18,062 bases of DNA. It comes from Angelakisella sp. GTDB lineage: Bacteria > Bacillota > Clostridia > Oscillospirales > Ruminococcaceae. This document shows positions 1-5,590 of this stretch, piece after piece. The stretch is from the NCBI GenBank assembly GCA_013316495.1, contig WSMP01000016.1:1-18062 (forward strand), written 5' to 3'. Position numbers and translations under genes: made by a program. How positions within the stretch are numbered: position 1 is the first letter of the stretch; each line of letters begins with the position of its first letter. Below the pieces are notes generated by a model that was given only the letters and a program-made list of their open reading frames with translations, was not told where the DNA came from and made no database searches.

Positions 1-876
1 GCGCTTGGGGGCGGGGCCGGGCTTTTTGGCGGCCCGCTCCTCCCACTTTTCCTCCTGTTGGACGCTTTTCTGGCGGCTTCGCTTCGCCTTTTGAGGACCC
101 TTCCCGGCGTTGGGGGGCTGCTCCTCCAGCTCCTCCTTATCCGGCTGGGCTTCGATGAGCTCGTAGAGTTTTTCCACCGCCTCGTTGAGGCCGCCCAGGG
201 AGTCGATGAGCCCCTCTTTTACCGCCATCTCCCCATCCAGAACGGTGCCGATGTCCATCACCAGCTCCCCGCTGTTCATCATCAGCTCCTTGAAGCGCTT
301 TGACGGGATACGGGAGTTTTGGCAAACAAAGCTAGTGATTCGCTCCTGCATCTTGTCGAAGTAGGAGAGGGTCTGGGGAACCCCCAGCATCACCCCGTTC
401 ATCCGCACCGGATGCACCGTCATGGTGGCGGTGGGGGCGATGAAGGAGTACCGGGCGCTTACCGCCAGAGGAACGCCGATGGAATGGCCGCCGCCCAGCA
501 CCAGGCTGATGGTGGGGGTCTTCATCCCGCTTACCAGCTCCGCAATGGCAAGGCCCGCCTCCACGTCTCCCCCCACCGTGTTTAGGATGATAAGCAGTCC
601 CTTGATGGAACTATCCTGTTCGATGGCCACCAGCTGGGGGATAACATGCTCGTATTTGGTAGTTTTGTTCTGGGGGGGCAGGATGTAGTGGCCCTCCACC
701 TGGCCGATAATCGTGAGGCAGTGGATTTTGTGCCGCCCTCCCTCCGGCGTCACCGAGCCGGAGTAATAGATTTGGTCGGAACGGTTTTCTCCCTGTCCCT
801 GCTGGCCTTCCTCCTCATCGCCGTCGTTTTGTTCTTCATCCAGGTATTCAATCTGGCTCCTGGTATAGTTTCCCAA
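1..876 (-). CDS. TepA/ClpP-like serine protease, 3' end off the window
   Basis: A 292-codon open frame enters from the left edge and has no stop inside the window. The start is TTG at 876-874, preceded by GGGGAGGT (890-883) at normal spacing; no ATG is available nearby. Residues 40-240 read as a ClpP-fold protease of the TepA (translocation-enhancing protein) type. GGGHSIG places the nucleophile at Ser132, and TVHP gives His155 at the ClpP catalytic histidine. The conserved end GLIDSLGG is at about 222-229. The N terminus (12-33) is Asp/Glu/Gln rich. After residue 240 the protein becomes a charged, Lys/Pro/Ala-rich tail that continues off the window. No signal peptide is visible. Family knowledge suggests a cytosolic protease, in many Firmicutes located next to ftsK/spoIIIE, which may follow off the window. 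Substrates are unknown. Confidence 0.85.
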   Translation of the reverse strand, partial: MGNYTRSQIEYLDEEQNDGDEEEGQQGQGENRSDQIYYSGSVTPEGGRHKIHCLTIIGQVEGHYILPPQNKTTKYEHVIPQLVAIEQDSSIKGLLIILNTVGGDVEAGLAIAELVSGMKTPTISLVLGGGHSIGVPLAVSARYSFIAPTATMTVHPVRMNGVMLGVPQTLSYFDKMQERITSFVCQNSRIPSKRFKELMMNSGELVMDIGTVLDGEMAVKEGLIDSLGGLNEAVEKLYELIEAQPDKEELEEQPPNAGKGPQKAKRSRQKSVQQEEKWEERAAKKPGPAPKR

Positions 877-957
877 GGTGATACCTCCCCTTTGTGTTTT
901 GCCATTAGGATGCACCAAGGGAGGGAAATTTATACAGGACAAAACAGCTCATTAGAT

Positions 958-966
958 AGTATAGCA
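958..966 (-). promoter_or_regulatory. Probable extended -10 promoter for the TepA-like gene
   Basis: On the minus strand the sequence reads TGCTATACT, an extended -10 (TGn plus TATACT), about 85 bp upstream of the TTG start. No good -35 lies 17-18 bp upstream; a weak TGGCAT is near. It is the best candidate in this stretch and is a prediction from consensus only. Confidence 0.45.
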
Positions 967-983
967 CAAAACCTTAAAAAATG

Positions 984-1317
984 CCAGGGTGCCCCTGGTG
1001 TCACGCCCTACCCGCTAGGCGCAGGGACCTTCTGCGGAAGGTCCGGGGAGCCCTAGTGGGCCGCTAATGCGTCCCTTCGGGCTCCGCTGCGCCTCACGGG
1101 GGGACCAGTCCCCCCATGTGCCCCCCTGCCCTCCGGGGGAGTTTAGAGGGCAAGGCTCGTTCCTGGGCATTACATTGACCCTGCAAAACAGCGTAAGCGA
1201 GTGCCTGGAGTCTTGGATTCTGCGCCTATATTTTGATAGCTTTGGCCGTTCTTCTTTTTGCTTCTTTTTCTTCGTTCGTAAGAAGAAAAAGAAGTGGGGG
1301 CTGGGGTGAAACCCCAG
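984..1317. repeat. Intergenic block of successive inverted repeats
   Basis: The 541-bp gap between the TepA-like gene and rsmA (877-1417) holds no convincing gene. Inside it are several inverted repeats: CCAGG/CCTGG (984-998), GGACCTTC-TGCG-GAAGGTCC (1025-1044), GGGGGG/CCCCCC (1098-1115), a perfect 13-bp pyrimidine/purine stem CTTCTTTTTCTTC / GAAGAAAAAGAAG with an 8-nt loop (1261-1294), and CTGGGGT-gaa-ACCCCAG (1301-1317). The segment 984-1011 resembles 16134-16159 upstream of ruvC, which suggests a dispersed intergenic repeat family. The 1261-1294 stem could act as a transcription barrier in either direction, but no terminator role is proven. Confidence 0.6.
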
Positions 1318-1349
1318 ATTAGCTTAAACAACGCAAAGGCTGGGAACGA

Positions 1350-1378
1350 TTGATTCCCAAGGGCAGGGATGGTATACT
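1350..1378 (+). promoter_or_regulatory. Sigma-A promoter of rsmA
   Basis: TTGATT (1350-1355), a 17-bp spacer and TATACT (1373-1378) with an extended TGG just before the -10. Transcription would start about 1385, some 33 bp before the rsmA ATG. Confidence 0.75.
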
Positions 1379-1417
1379 ATAGGACAGAATTTTCAGAGAA
1401 CGGAAGGAGCGTCTGCC

Positions 1418-2284
1418 ATGGGCCCTCTCACCAACCGCGCCGTCATCCGCCAGGTGATGGAAAAGCACGGCTTCACCTTCTCCAAGGCTTTGGGGCAGAA
1501 TTTCATCGTCAACCCCTCGGTCTGTCCCCGCATTGCGGAGGAGGGAGGGGCCGCCCCCGGCGTGGGGGTCATCGAAATCGGGGCGGGGATAGGTGTCCTT
1601 ACCGCCGAGCTGGCCCGCCGGGCGGACAAGGTGGTCTGCATCGAAATCGACTCCCGCCTACTGCCCATCCTGGCGGAGACCCTGGGGGAGTTCCAAAATG
1701 TCACCATCCGCAACGAGGATGTGATGAAGGCGGACCTTCCCGCCATCATCGCCAAGGAATTTCCGGGGATGGAAGTGGTAGTCTGCGCCAATCTTCCTTA
1801 CTACATCACCTCCCCCATCCTTATGTCCCTGCTGGAGCAGCAGCTTCCCATCCGCTCCATCACGGTTATGGTGCAGCGGGAGGCGGCCCGGCGCATCTGT
1901 GCCCCGCCGGGGAGCCGGGAATCCGGGGCTATCTCCGCGGCGGTGCGGTACTACAGCGAGCCGCGCATCCTTTTCCCGGTCTCCAGAGGAAGCTTTCTCC
2001 CTGCGCCAGAGGTGGATTCTTCAGTCATCCGCCTGGACGTCCTTTCTGCACCGGCGGTGCAGGTGAAGAGCCAGGAAACCTTCTTCGCCGTTGTGCGGGG
2101 GGCTTTCTCCCAGCGGCGAAAGACCATCCTCAACACCCTTTCCGCCGCTCTGGGCCTTACCAAGGAGGAGCTTCGTCCTCTCCTGGAGGCGGCGGGGGTT
2201 TCCCCCGGCGTTCGGGCGGAGGAATTGACCCTCCCCCAGTTTGCAGCGATTTCGGACCAGCTATCCGGTCGGGCCGAGCCCTAA
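1418..2284 (+). CDS. rsmA: 16S rRNA (adenine1518-N6/adenine1519-N6)-dimethyltransferase
   Basis: RsmA/KsgA transfers four methyl groups from S-adenosylmethionine to two adjacent adenines in the 3' terminal hairpin of 16S rRNA during late 30S assembly. The 288-aa length is normal for the family. Visible motifs are the N-terminal ALGQNF (24-29), the SAM-binding loop EIGAGIG (53-59), the acidic IEID ending strand 2 (75-78), and the catalytic NLPY (125-128) followed by YITSPI. The start ATG is preceded by GGAAGGAG (1402-1409). It is monocistronic here, with its own promoter upstream and a hairpin terminator downstream. The downstream SPFH gene is convergent. Nothing unusual is seen in the protein. 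Confidence 0.95.
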   Translation: MGPLTNRAVIRQVMEKHGFTFSKALGQNFIVNPSVCPRIAEEGGAAPGVGVIEIGAGIGVLTAELARRADKVVCIEIDSRLLPILAETLGEFQNVTIRNEDVMKADLPAIIAKEFPGMEVVVCANLPYYITSPILMSLLEQQLPIRSITVMVQREAARRICAPPGSRESGAISAAVRYYSEPRILFPVSRGSFLPAPEVDSSVIRLDVLSAPAVQVKSQETFFAVVRGAFSQRRKTILNTLSAALGLTKEELRPLLEAAGVSPGVRAEELTLPQFAAISDQLSGRAEP

Positions 2285-2299
2285 AAGCGACAAAGGAAA

Positions 2300-2340
2300 A
2301 GCCCCCTGACGGTTCCCACCGCCAAGGGGCCTTGTTTTTT
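2300..2340 (+). terminator. Rho-independent terminator of rsmA, possibly bidirectional
   Basis: GCCCCCTGACGG pairs with CCGCCAAGGGGC (two mismatches, loop ttccca) and is followed by ttgtttttt. It sits in the 65-bp gap between two convergent genes. On the minus strand the stem is followed by cttttccttt, so it may also stop the SPFH transcript. Confidence 0.75.
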
Positions 2341-2349
2341 AGGTGGATG

Positions 2350-3240
2350 TTACTCCTGGCCGTTTAGGGCGACGAAGGGGTTGACGCTATTTCCCATCAC
2401 CTGGGGGTACTTGCCGTCCCACTTCTGTACCCGCTGAAGCTCGATGTACTCCGGGCTTTGCTGGAGCTGCTTCTGGATAGCCTCGATGGCGTAGGCCTCC
2501 GCGTCGGCGCGGATCTTCTGGCTTTCGGCCTCTGCCTGGGCCTCGATGACCGTCTGGCGGGCCAGCTCCTCCTTCTCCTTGGTCTTGTTCTGCATCTTCA
2601 GAGCCTCCTGCTCCGCCACCACCTTGGCCCGGATGGCCTCTTCAAAGCCGTCCTCAAAGTCCAGGTTTTCGATGGCGAAGGACACCACGATGATGCCGCT
2701 TTGCCCCAGGCTCTCCCGGAGCTTTTCCTCGATGCTCTCCTGGACTATAGTGCGGTTCTGCACCAGGTCCTCCGCCTTGTACTGACCAATCTCATTTTTT
2801 ACAATGGACTGCATCTGGGGGATAAGGAGCTTGGATTCCACATTGTTGATGCCGATGTTCCGGATGATATTGGAAAGCTCTCCCCGGTCATAGACATAGT
2901 TCAGCTTGGTCTGGATCCCCTCCACTGTCTGGGTATCCTTGGTGTAGGCATTGGCGTCCATCTGGTACATTTGCTCCCGGACATCCACCTGCCGGATGGT
3001 CTGGACAAAGGGAAGCTTGAAGTTCAGCCCGGCGGACAGGGAATCGTCCACAATTTTACCAAACTGGTATTTCACGCCGATGTAGCCCTCGTTGATGATG
3101 GTAAAGGAGGCGGAGCCTACAATCGCTACCACCGCCGCCAAAAACACCAGCAGGGCGGTGCGGCCCAGCTTTTTGCCCGCGTCCTTGTACCTGGGGATGT
3201 TCTCCTGGGGAGCTTTGGGGGTGCCAAAATTCACATTCAT
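2350..3240 (-). CDS. Membrane-anchored SPFH/prohibitin-family protein
   Basis: This 296-aa protein has a short cytosolic N terminus, one hydrophobic segment (about 28-49), then an SPFH/prohibitin domain (about 50-210) beginning NEGYIGVKYQFGKI. A long charged coiled coil rich in Ala, Glu and Lys follows (about 205-265; AEQEALKMQ, EAQAEAESQKIRADAEA), then a C-terminal NPFVAL-like end. This is the usual architecture of bacterial prohibitin/HflC-like scaffolds that form large rings on the membrane and influence membrane proteases and lipid domains. Which role applies here cannot be read from sequence. The start at 3240 has AGAAAGGA upstream. It is a single gene, convergent with rsmA, with a promoter candidate at 3334-3363. 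Confidence 0.85.
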   Translation of the reverse strand: MNVNFGTPKAPQENIPRYKDAGKKLGRTALLVFLAAVVAIVGSASFTIINEGYIGVKYQFGKIVDDSLSAGLNFKLPFVQTIRQVDVREQMYQMDANAYTKDTQTVEGIQTKLNYVYDRGELSNIIRNIGINNVESKLLIPQMQSIVKNEIGQYKAEDLVQNRTIVQESIEEKLRESLGQSGIIVVSFAIENLDFEDGFEEAIRAKVVAEQEALKMQNKTKEKEELARQTVIEAQAEAESQKIRADAEAYAIEAIQKQLQQSPEYIELQRVQKWDGKYPQVMGNSVNPFVALNGQE

Positions 3241-3333
3241 TCTTTTTCCTTTCTACTGGGAAGGGAACGCCCTTTTGGGGCCCTTCTACTGCTGCATCCC
3301 GGCCGGGGTGCTTCTGGCTTGCCTTGCACTACC

Positions 3334-3363
3334 AGTGTACCACATCCGGGTACAAAAGGGCAA
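3334..3363 (-). promoter_or_regulatory. Probable promoter of the SPFH gene
   Basis: On the minus strand: TTGCCC (3363-3358), an 18-bp spacer, then TACACT (3339-3334) preceded by TGG, an extended -10. It lies about 95 bp upstream of the SPFH start. Confidence 0.5.
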
Positions 3364-3430
3364 GGACGCTCCCTGGCGGTTTTCCGGCGATTTTGCCCCC
3401 AAAAACCGCCTTTTAATAACCTGCTGTCCC

Positions 3431-3470
3431 GCTCTTATCCTCCCGTATGCGCTCTTATGCTCCCGTATGC
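3431..3470. repeat. Two tandem 20-bp repeats
   Basis: GCTCTTATCCTCCCGTATGC is followed directly by GCTCTTATGCTCCCGTATGC, identical except for one base. They lie between the repressor and SPFH genes. Function unknown. Confidence 0.8.
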
Positions 3471-3592
3471 TCCTGTTTTCGGTCAAGATGGAGGCTTCAG
3501 CCACACCGGTTTGAGCATCCAGGCTGCGGTTTCTCCTGTTTTTAAGATGCGTTGGAACGAGGCCGCCAGTCCTCCCAAAAATGGAACGATGG

Positions 3593-4234
3593 TCAAATCA
3601 CGCTTAAAAATGCCACTGCCCGCCCAAGAATTCTTACATTCTCCAGTTCATAGCCGGTGTAGACCAAGGGCTCATACTTAGGATTTTCTGGAGTTAGCAC
3701 CAATTTATCGGGATACTTGTAAACCCGCTTTAAGGTGGCCTCGTCTTCAATGAGAACGGCAGCAATCTCCCCGTTGTCAACGTCCTCCTGCTGGCGGACA
3801 AAGACCAGGTCCCCATCCCGTATGCGGGCGCCGATCATGCTGTCCCCTTTGCAGCGCAAAGCAAAGTCGGCGTGTATATTATCCGGAACAGCAACTTCGC
3901 CATTGTAATTTTCTTCTGCAAAGATAGGCTCGCCACAGGCGATGTCGCCCAAAAGAGGCACTTTATAAGTGCGGGGGAGGGGGACTATATTGGGGATGGC
4001 GCTCAGCTGCGCCCGTGGATTTGAAATACTGCCATTTGCGCGTCCTGTAAGGGTATCCATATCCACGTTATAGAAATCCGCAAAAGCCTCCAGTGTTTCT
4101 AGATCGGGTTCCCGTTTTCCTGTCTCGTACATCCCGATGGCGCTTCTTGTAAGTCCCAATTTTTCTGCAAGCTCCTGCTGGGATAGAGCCTTCCTCTTGC
4201 GCAAGTAAACTAACATATCGCTTAAAGCAGCCAT
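3593..4234 (-). CDS. LexA/CI-like self-cleaving phage repressor (XRE HTH + S24 peptidase)
   Basis: The 213-aa protein is a two-domain repressor. Residues 7-62 are an XRE-type helix-turn-helix domain (QQELAEKLGLTRSAIGMYE, 19-37). Residues 90-213 are an S24/LexA-type self-cleaving domain. The likely cleavage bond is Cys100-Gly101 (DIACGEP), the nucleophile Ser132 (CKGDSM) and the general base Lys169 (EATLKR); the 37-residue Ser-Lys spacing equals that of E. coli LexA. Family knowledge predicts RecA-stimulated self-cleavage after DNA damage. The start has AAAGGGGG upstream. The gene is transcribed away from the tail operon, from a promoter whose spacer contains one of three matching palindromes, so it very probably represses itself and the rightward promoter. 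Confidence 0.92.
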   Translation of the reverse strand: MAALSDMLVYLRKRKALSQQELAEKLGLTRSAIGMYETGKREPDLETLEAFADFYNVDMDTLTGRANGSISNPRAQLSAIPNIVPLPRTYKVPLLGDIACGEPIFAEENYNGEVAVPDNIHADFALRCKGDSMIGARIRDGDLVFVRQQEDVDNGEIAAVLIEDEATLKRVYKYPDKLVLTPENPKYEPLVYTGYELENVRILGRAVAFLSVI

Positions 4235-4266
4235 GCTCTTGCCCCCTTTCTTGGTTCTTTAGATTC

Positions 4267-4295
4267 ATATTAACACGAATCGTGAAATGTGTCAA
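4267..4295 (-). promoter_or_regulatory. Leftward promoter of the repressor gene
   Basis: On the minus strand: TTGACA (4295-4290), exactly 17 bp, then TAATAT (4272-4267). The palindrome CACGAATCGTG fills most of the spacer, so repressor bound there would block its own transcription. Confidence 0.85.
4274..4284. promoter_or_regulatory. Operator O1 (CACGAATCGTG)
   Basis: Near-perfect palindrome, arms CACGA/TCGTG around one central base. It lies between the -35 and -10 of the leftward promoter. The same motif recurs twice rightward, which identifies it as the likely binding site of the adjacent repressor. Confidence 0.75.
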
Positions 4296-4304
4296 GAAAA
4301 ATGT

Positions 4305-4315
4305 CACGAAACGTG
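4305..4315. promoter_or_regulatory. Operator O2 (CACGAAACGTG)
   Basis: CACG-AAA-CGTG palindrome that ends one base before the TTGACA of the rightward promoter. Its centre is 31 bp from O1. Occupancy would contact the polymerase site directly. Confidence 0.75.
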
Positions 4316-4344
4316 TTGACAAGGCCGAAGAAGGGTGCTATAAT
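4316..4344 (+). promoter_or_regulatory. Rightward promoter of the tail operon (full consensus)
   Basis: TTGACA (4316-4321), a 17-bp spacer and TATAAT (4339-4344), with an extended -10 TGC (4336-4338). Both hexamers match consensus exactly, which predicts a very strong promoter needing tight repression. It is flanked by operators O2 (upstream edge) and O3 (start point, about 4351). Confidence 0.92.
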
Positions 4345-4352
4345 AAAATTGT

Positions 4353-4363
4353 CACAAAACGTG
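4353..4363. promoter_or_regulatory. Operator O3 (CACAAAACGTG)
   Basis: Variant of the same palindrome (CACA-AAA-CGTG, one arm mismatch) lying on the predicted transcription start of the rightward promoter. Its centre is 48 bp from O2. It is probably the weakest of the three sites. Confidence 0.65.
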
Positions 4364-4408
4364 GCGTGAGCGCTCCAGGCGAATGGGATGAGCATCCCTT
4401 GGGCCACG
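4360..4408 (+). other. Structured 5' leader of the rightward transcript
   Basis: CGTGGC (4360-4365) can pair with GCCACG (4403-4408) and encloses a perfect GGGATG-AG-CATCCC (4385-4398). The RNA would fold just downstream of the start point and before the first ribosome binding site at 4432. Its role is unknown: RNA stability, translation control or simple coincidence. Confidence 0.4.
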
Positions 4409-4447
4409 AGCAGCGGCGCGGGACTATCAACAAGGAGGAGCCGAAGA

Positions 4448-4570
4448 ATGGATGAAAAAACCATCAAAGCTGCCGAGGGCATCCTGAAAAAGGGCGACCG
4501 GGTGGAGCTGATACCCACAAAGGACGGCATCAAGGTTGTGAAGATACGGCGAGAACCGGTTAAAAATTAA
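4448..4570 (+). CDS. 40-aa basic protein, first gene of the rightward operon
   Basis: ATG at 4448 follows AAGGAGG (4432-4438) at good spacing. The product begins MDEKTIKAAEGILKKGDRV and is basic, with a predicted short helix (3-14) followed by alternating beta-strand-like stretches (DRVELIP, DGIKVVKIRR). Short proteins of this pattern are common beside phage repressors in Clostridia, but I know no assigned function. Its place directly behind the regulated promoter suggests an early regulator or antirepressor-like role, which is inference only. A hairpin pair and terminator follow it. Confidence 0.65.
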   Translation: MDEKTIKAAEGILKKGDRVELIPTKDGIKVVKIRREPVKN

Positions 4571-4576
4571 AGATCG

Positions 4577-4603
4577 TTCCCTGCCCTAAGCGGTGGGCGG
4601 GAA
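4577..4603 (+). other. Hairpin just after the 40-aa gene
   Basis: TTCCCTGCCC pairs with GGGCGGGAA with a single bulged T and an 8-nt loop. There is no T-run after it. It lies 13 bp before the terminator stem, so it could be a component of an attenuator or an RNA-processing site. Confidence 0.45.
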
Positions 4604-4615
4604 GGGCTAAGTGGA

Positions 4616-4656
4616 GCCAGCTACCGAGGATTTTTCGGCAGTTGGCTTTTTCTTTT
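4616..4656 (+). terminator. Intrinsic terminator between the early gene and the tail genes
   Basis: GCCAGCTACCGA pairs with TCGGCAGTTGGC (one G-U, one mismatch, loop ggatttt) and is followed by tttttctttt. It sits between the only strong promoter and all structural genes. Either it is leaky or expression of the tail genes depends on read-through. A second hairpin, TAAAACC(C)GC / GCGGTTTTA, follows at 4659-4685. Confidence 0.7.
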
Positions 4657-4735
4657 GGTAAAACCCGCGAAGCACTGCGGTTTTATAGAAAATTCGCCCC
4701 AAAGAACCGGGGCCAAAGGAAAGGAGAACGAAAAA

Positions 4736-4933
4736 ATGGCGTTTACCCGTAAATCCCTCAAGTCCACGGACATCGAAGCCCACACCGAAACCATAAGCGG
4801 CCTCAAGGACAGCCTGGACAAGGCCCAGGTCGCCCAAAATGTTCCCGCCGTCCCAAAGGAGCGGGACGAAGCAAGGGAGCCCCCGAATATCCCGGAAAAA
4901 GGACAGTGTGGGCGTCTACAATTCAGACGATAG
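4736..4933 (+). CDS. 65-aa remnant resembling the N terminus of a phage scaffold protein
   Basis: ATG at 4736 follows AAAGGAAAGGAG. The product starts MAFTRKSLKS and continues AHTETISGLKDSLDKAQ. From memory this is the pattern of the N terminus of Phage_GP20-type capsid scaffold proteins (MAxTRKxLK, then an AHTETVDGLKxxxD helix). Those are much longer, mostly coiled coil; here the homology-like part stops near residue 55 and ends in an unrelated QCGRLQFRR tail. It also seems to lack a few residues between TDIE and AHTE. The tail tube gene follows after 39 bp. I read it as the stub left when the head module was deleted; it may be translated but is unlikely to work as a scaffold. Confidence 0.6.
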   Translation: MAFTRKSLKSTDIEAHTETISGLKDSLDKAQVAQNVPAVPKERDEAREPPNIPEKGQCGRLQFRR

Positions 4934-4972
4934 TTACCACCTGAAAACAGGATGTAGAAAGGAAGTTTCAAT

Positions 4973-5590
4973 ATGGGCGAATATACACGCATTCCGGCAG
5001 ATACCTTTGAACAAATCCAGACTGACGCAGGGATCCTGCTCTATAAATTTGACCCGGCGAACCCTGGGGCTGTAAAAGATGAGGACATCATCTGCCCCAC
5101 CACCGGCGGCATCACGATCCGTTGCGTGCCTACAACCTCCGATATGGGGGAGGACGTGGACAACTGCCCGGCCAACTTGCTGGAGCTGAAAAAAATTGAC
5201 AGTTGGGACTGTGGCCTGGAATTTACCAGCCTGGGCACCTCGCCGCAGTCCATTCGTCTGGCCCTGGGTGCTGCCGATATCGACACGAACGATCCCACCC
5301 ACATCCTTCCCCGCAAAGTGCTAAAGGTATCCGACGCGCAAGATATCTGGTGGGTTGGCGACCGCGCAGACGGCGGGTGGGTGGCCGCGGTGGTGCGAAA
5401 GGCTTTGTCCACCAACGGCTTCAGCCTGAAAACCTCCAAGAACGGCAAGGGCAATACTTCTGTAAACCTGACCGGCCATGTGACGGTGGAGACCCAGGAC
5501 AAGGTGCCGATGGAGTTTTACAGCTCCGCCCCGGCAGCGCCCGATACAGATGGACAAGAGGAAGGAGGTGTGACCGATGAAATTATCTGA
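4973..5590 (+). CDS. Major tail tube protein
   Basis: The 205-aa protein (MGEYTRIPADTFEQIQTDAG) has the size and position of a siphovirus tail tube subunit: directly upstream of a tail assembly chaperone pair and the tape measure gene. It is predicted to be mostly beta strand with no membrane segment, and its Pro/Asp/Glu/Gly-rich C-terminal tail begins after residue 185. In phages the protein polymerises as hexameric rings around the tape measure. The start at 4973 follows AAAGGAAG. The last 14 bases overlap the next gene, which indicates coupled translation. The assignment rests on context and general resemblance, not on a strict motif. Confidence 0.75.
   Translation: MGEYTRIPADTFEQIQTDAGILLYKFDPANPGAVKDEDIICPTTGGITIRCVPTTSDMGEDVDNCPANLLELKKIDSWDCGLEFTSLGTSPQSIRLALGAADIDTNDPTHILPRKVLKVSDAQDIWWVGDRADGGWVAAVVRKALSTNGFSLKTSKNGKGNTSVNLTGHVTVETQDKVPMEFYSSAPAAPDTDGQEEGGVTDEII

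Larger units (their letters stand above)
3241..3592. other. Intergenic region at the left border of the phage-tail element
   Basis: These 352 bases lie between two genes both read on the minus strand. They hold the promoter candidate for the SPFH gene (3334-3363) and a 20-bp tandem repeat (3431-3470). No gene, strong terminator for the repressor, integrase fragment or duplicated tRNA end (attachment site) was seen. The element's left border probably lies in this stretch. Confidence 0.5.

Noticed and set aside
1369..2367. Second plus-strand frame (332 codons) overlapping rsmA
   Set aside because: Arg/Pro/Gly/His-rich translation in another frame of rsmA with no motif.
3431..3470. CRISPR array
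   Set aside because: Only two units, directly adjacent with no spacers, and no cas genes.
2458..3681. Plus-strand open frame (407 codons) across the SPFH gene
   Set aside because: It is the complement of the well-recognised SPFH gene, crosses the intergenic region and has low-complexity Leu/Gly content.
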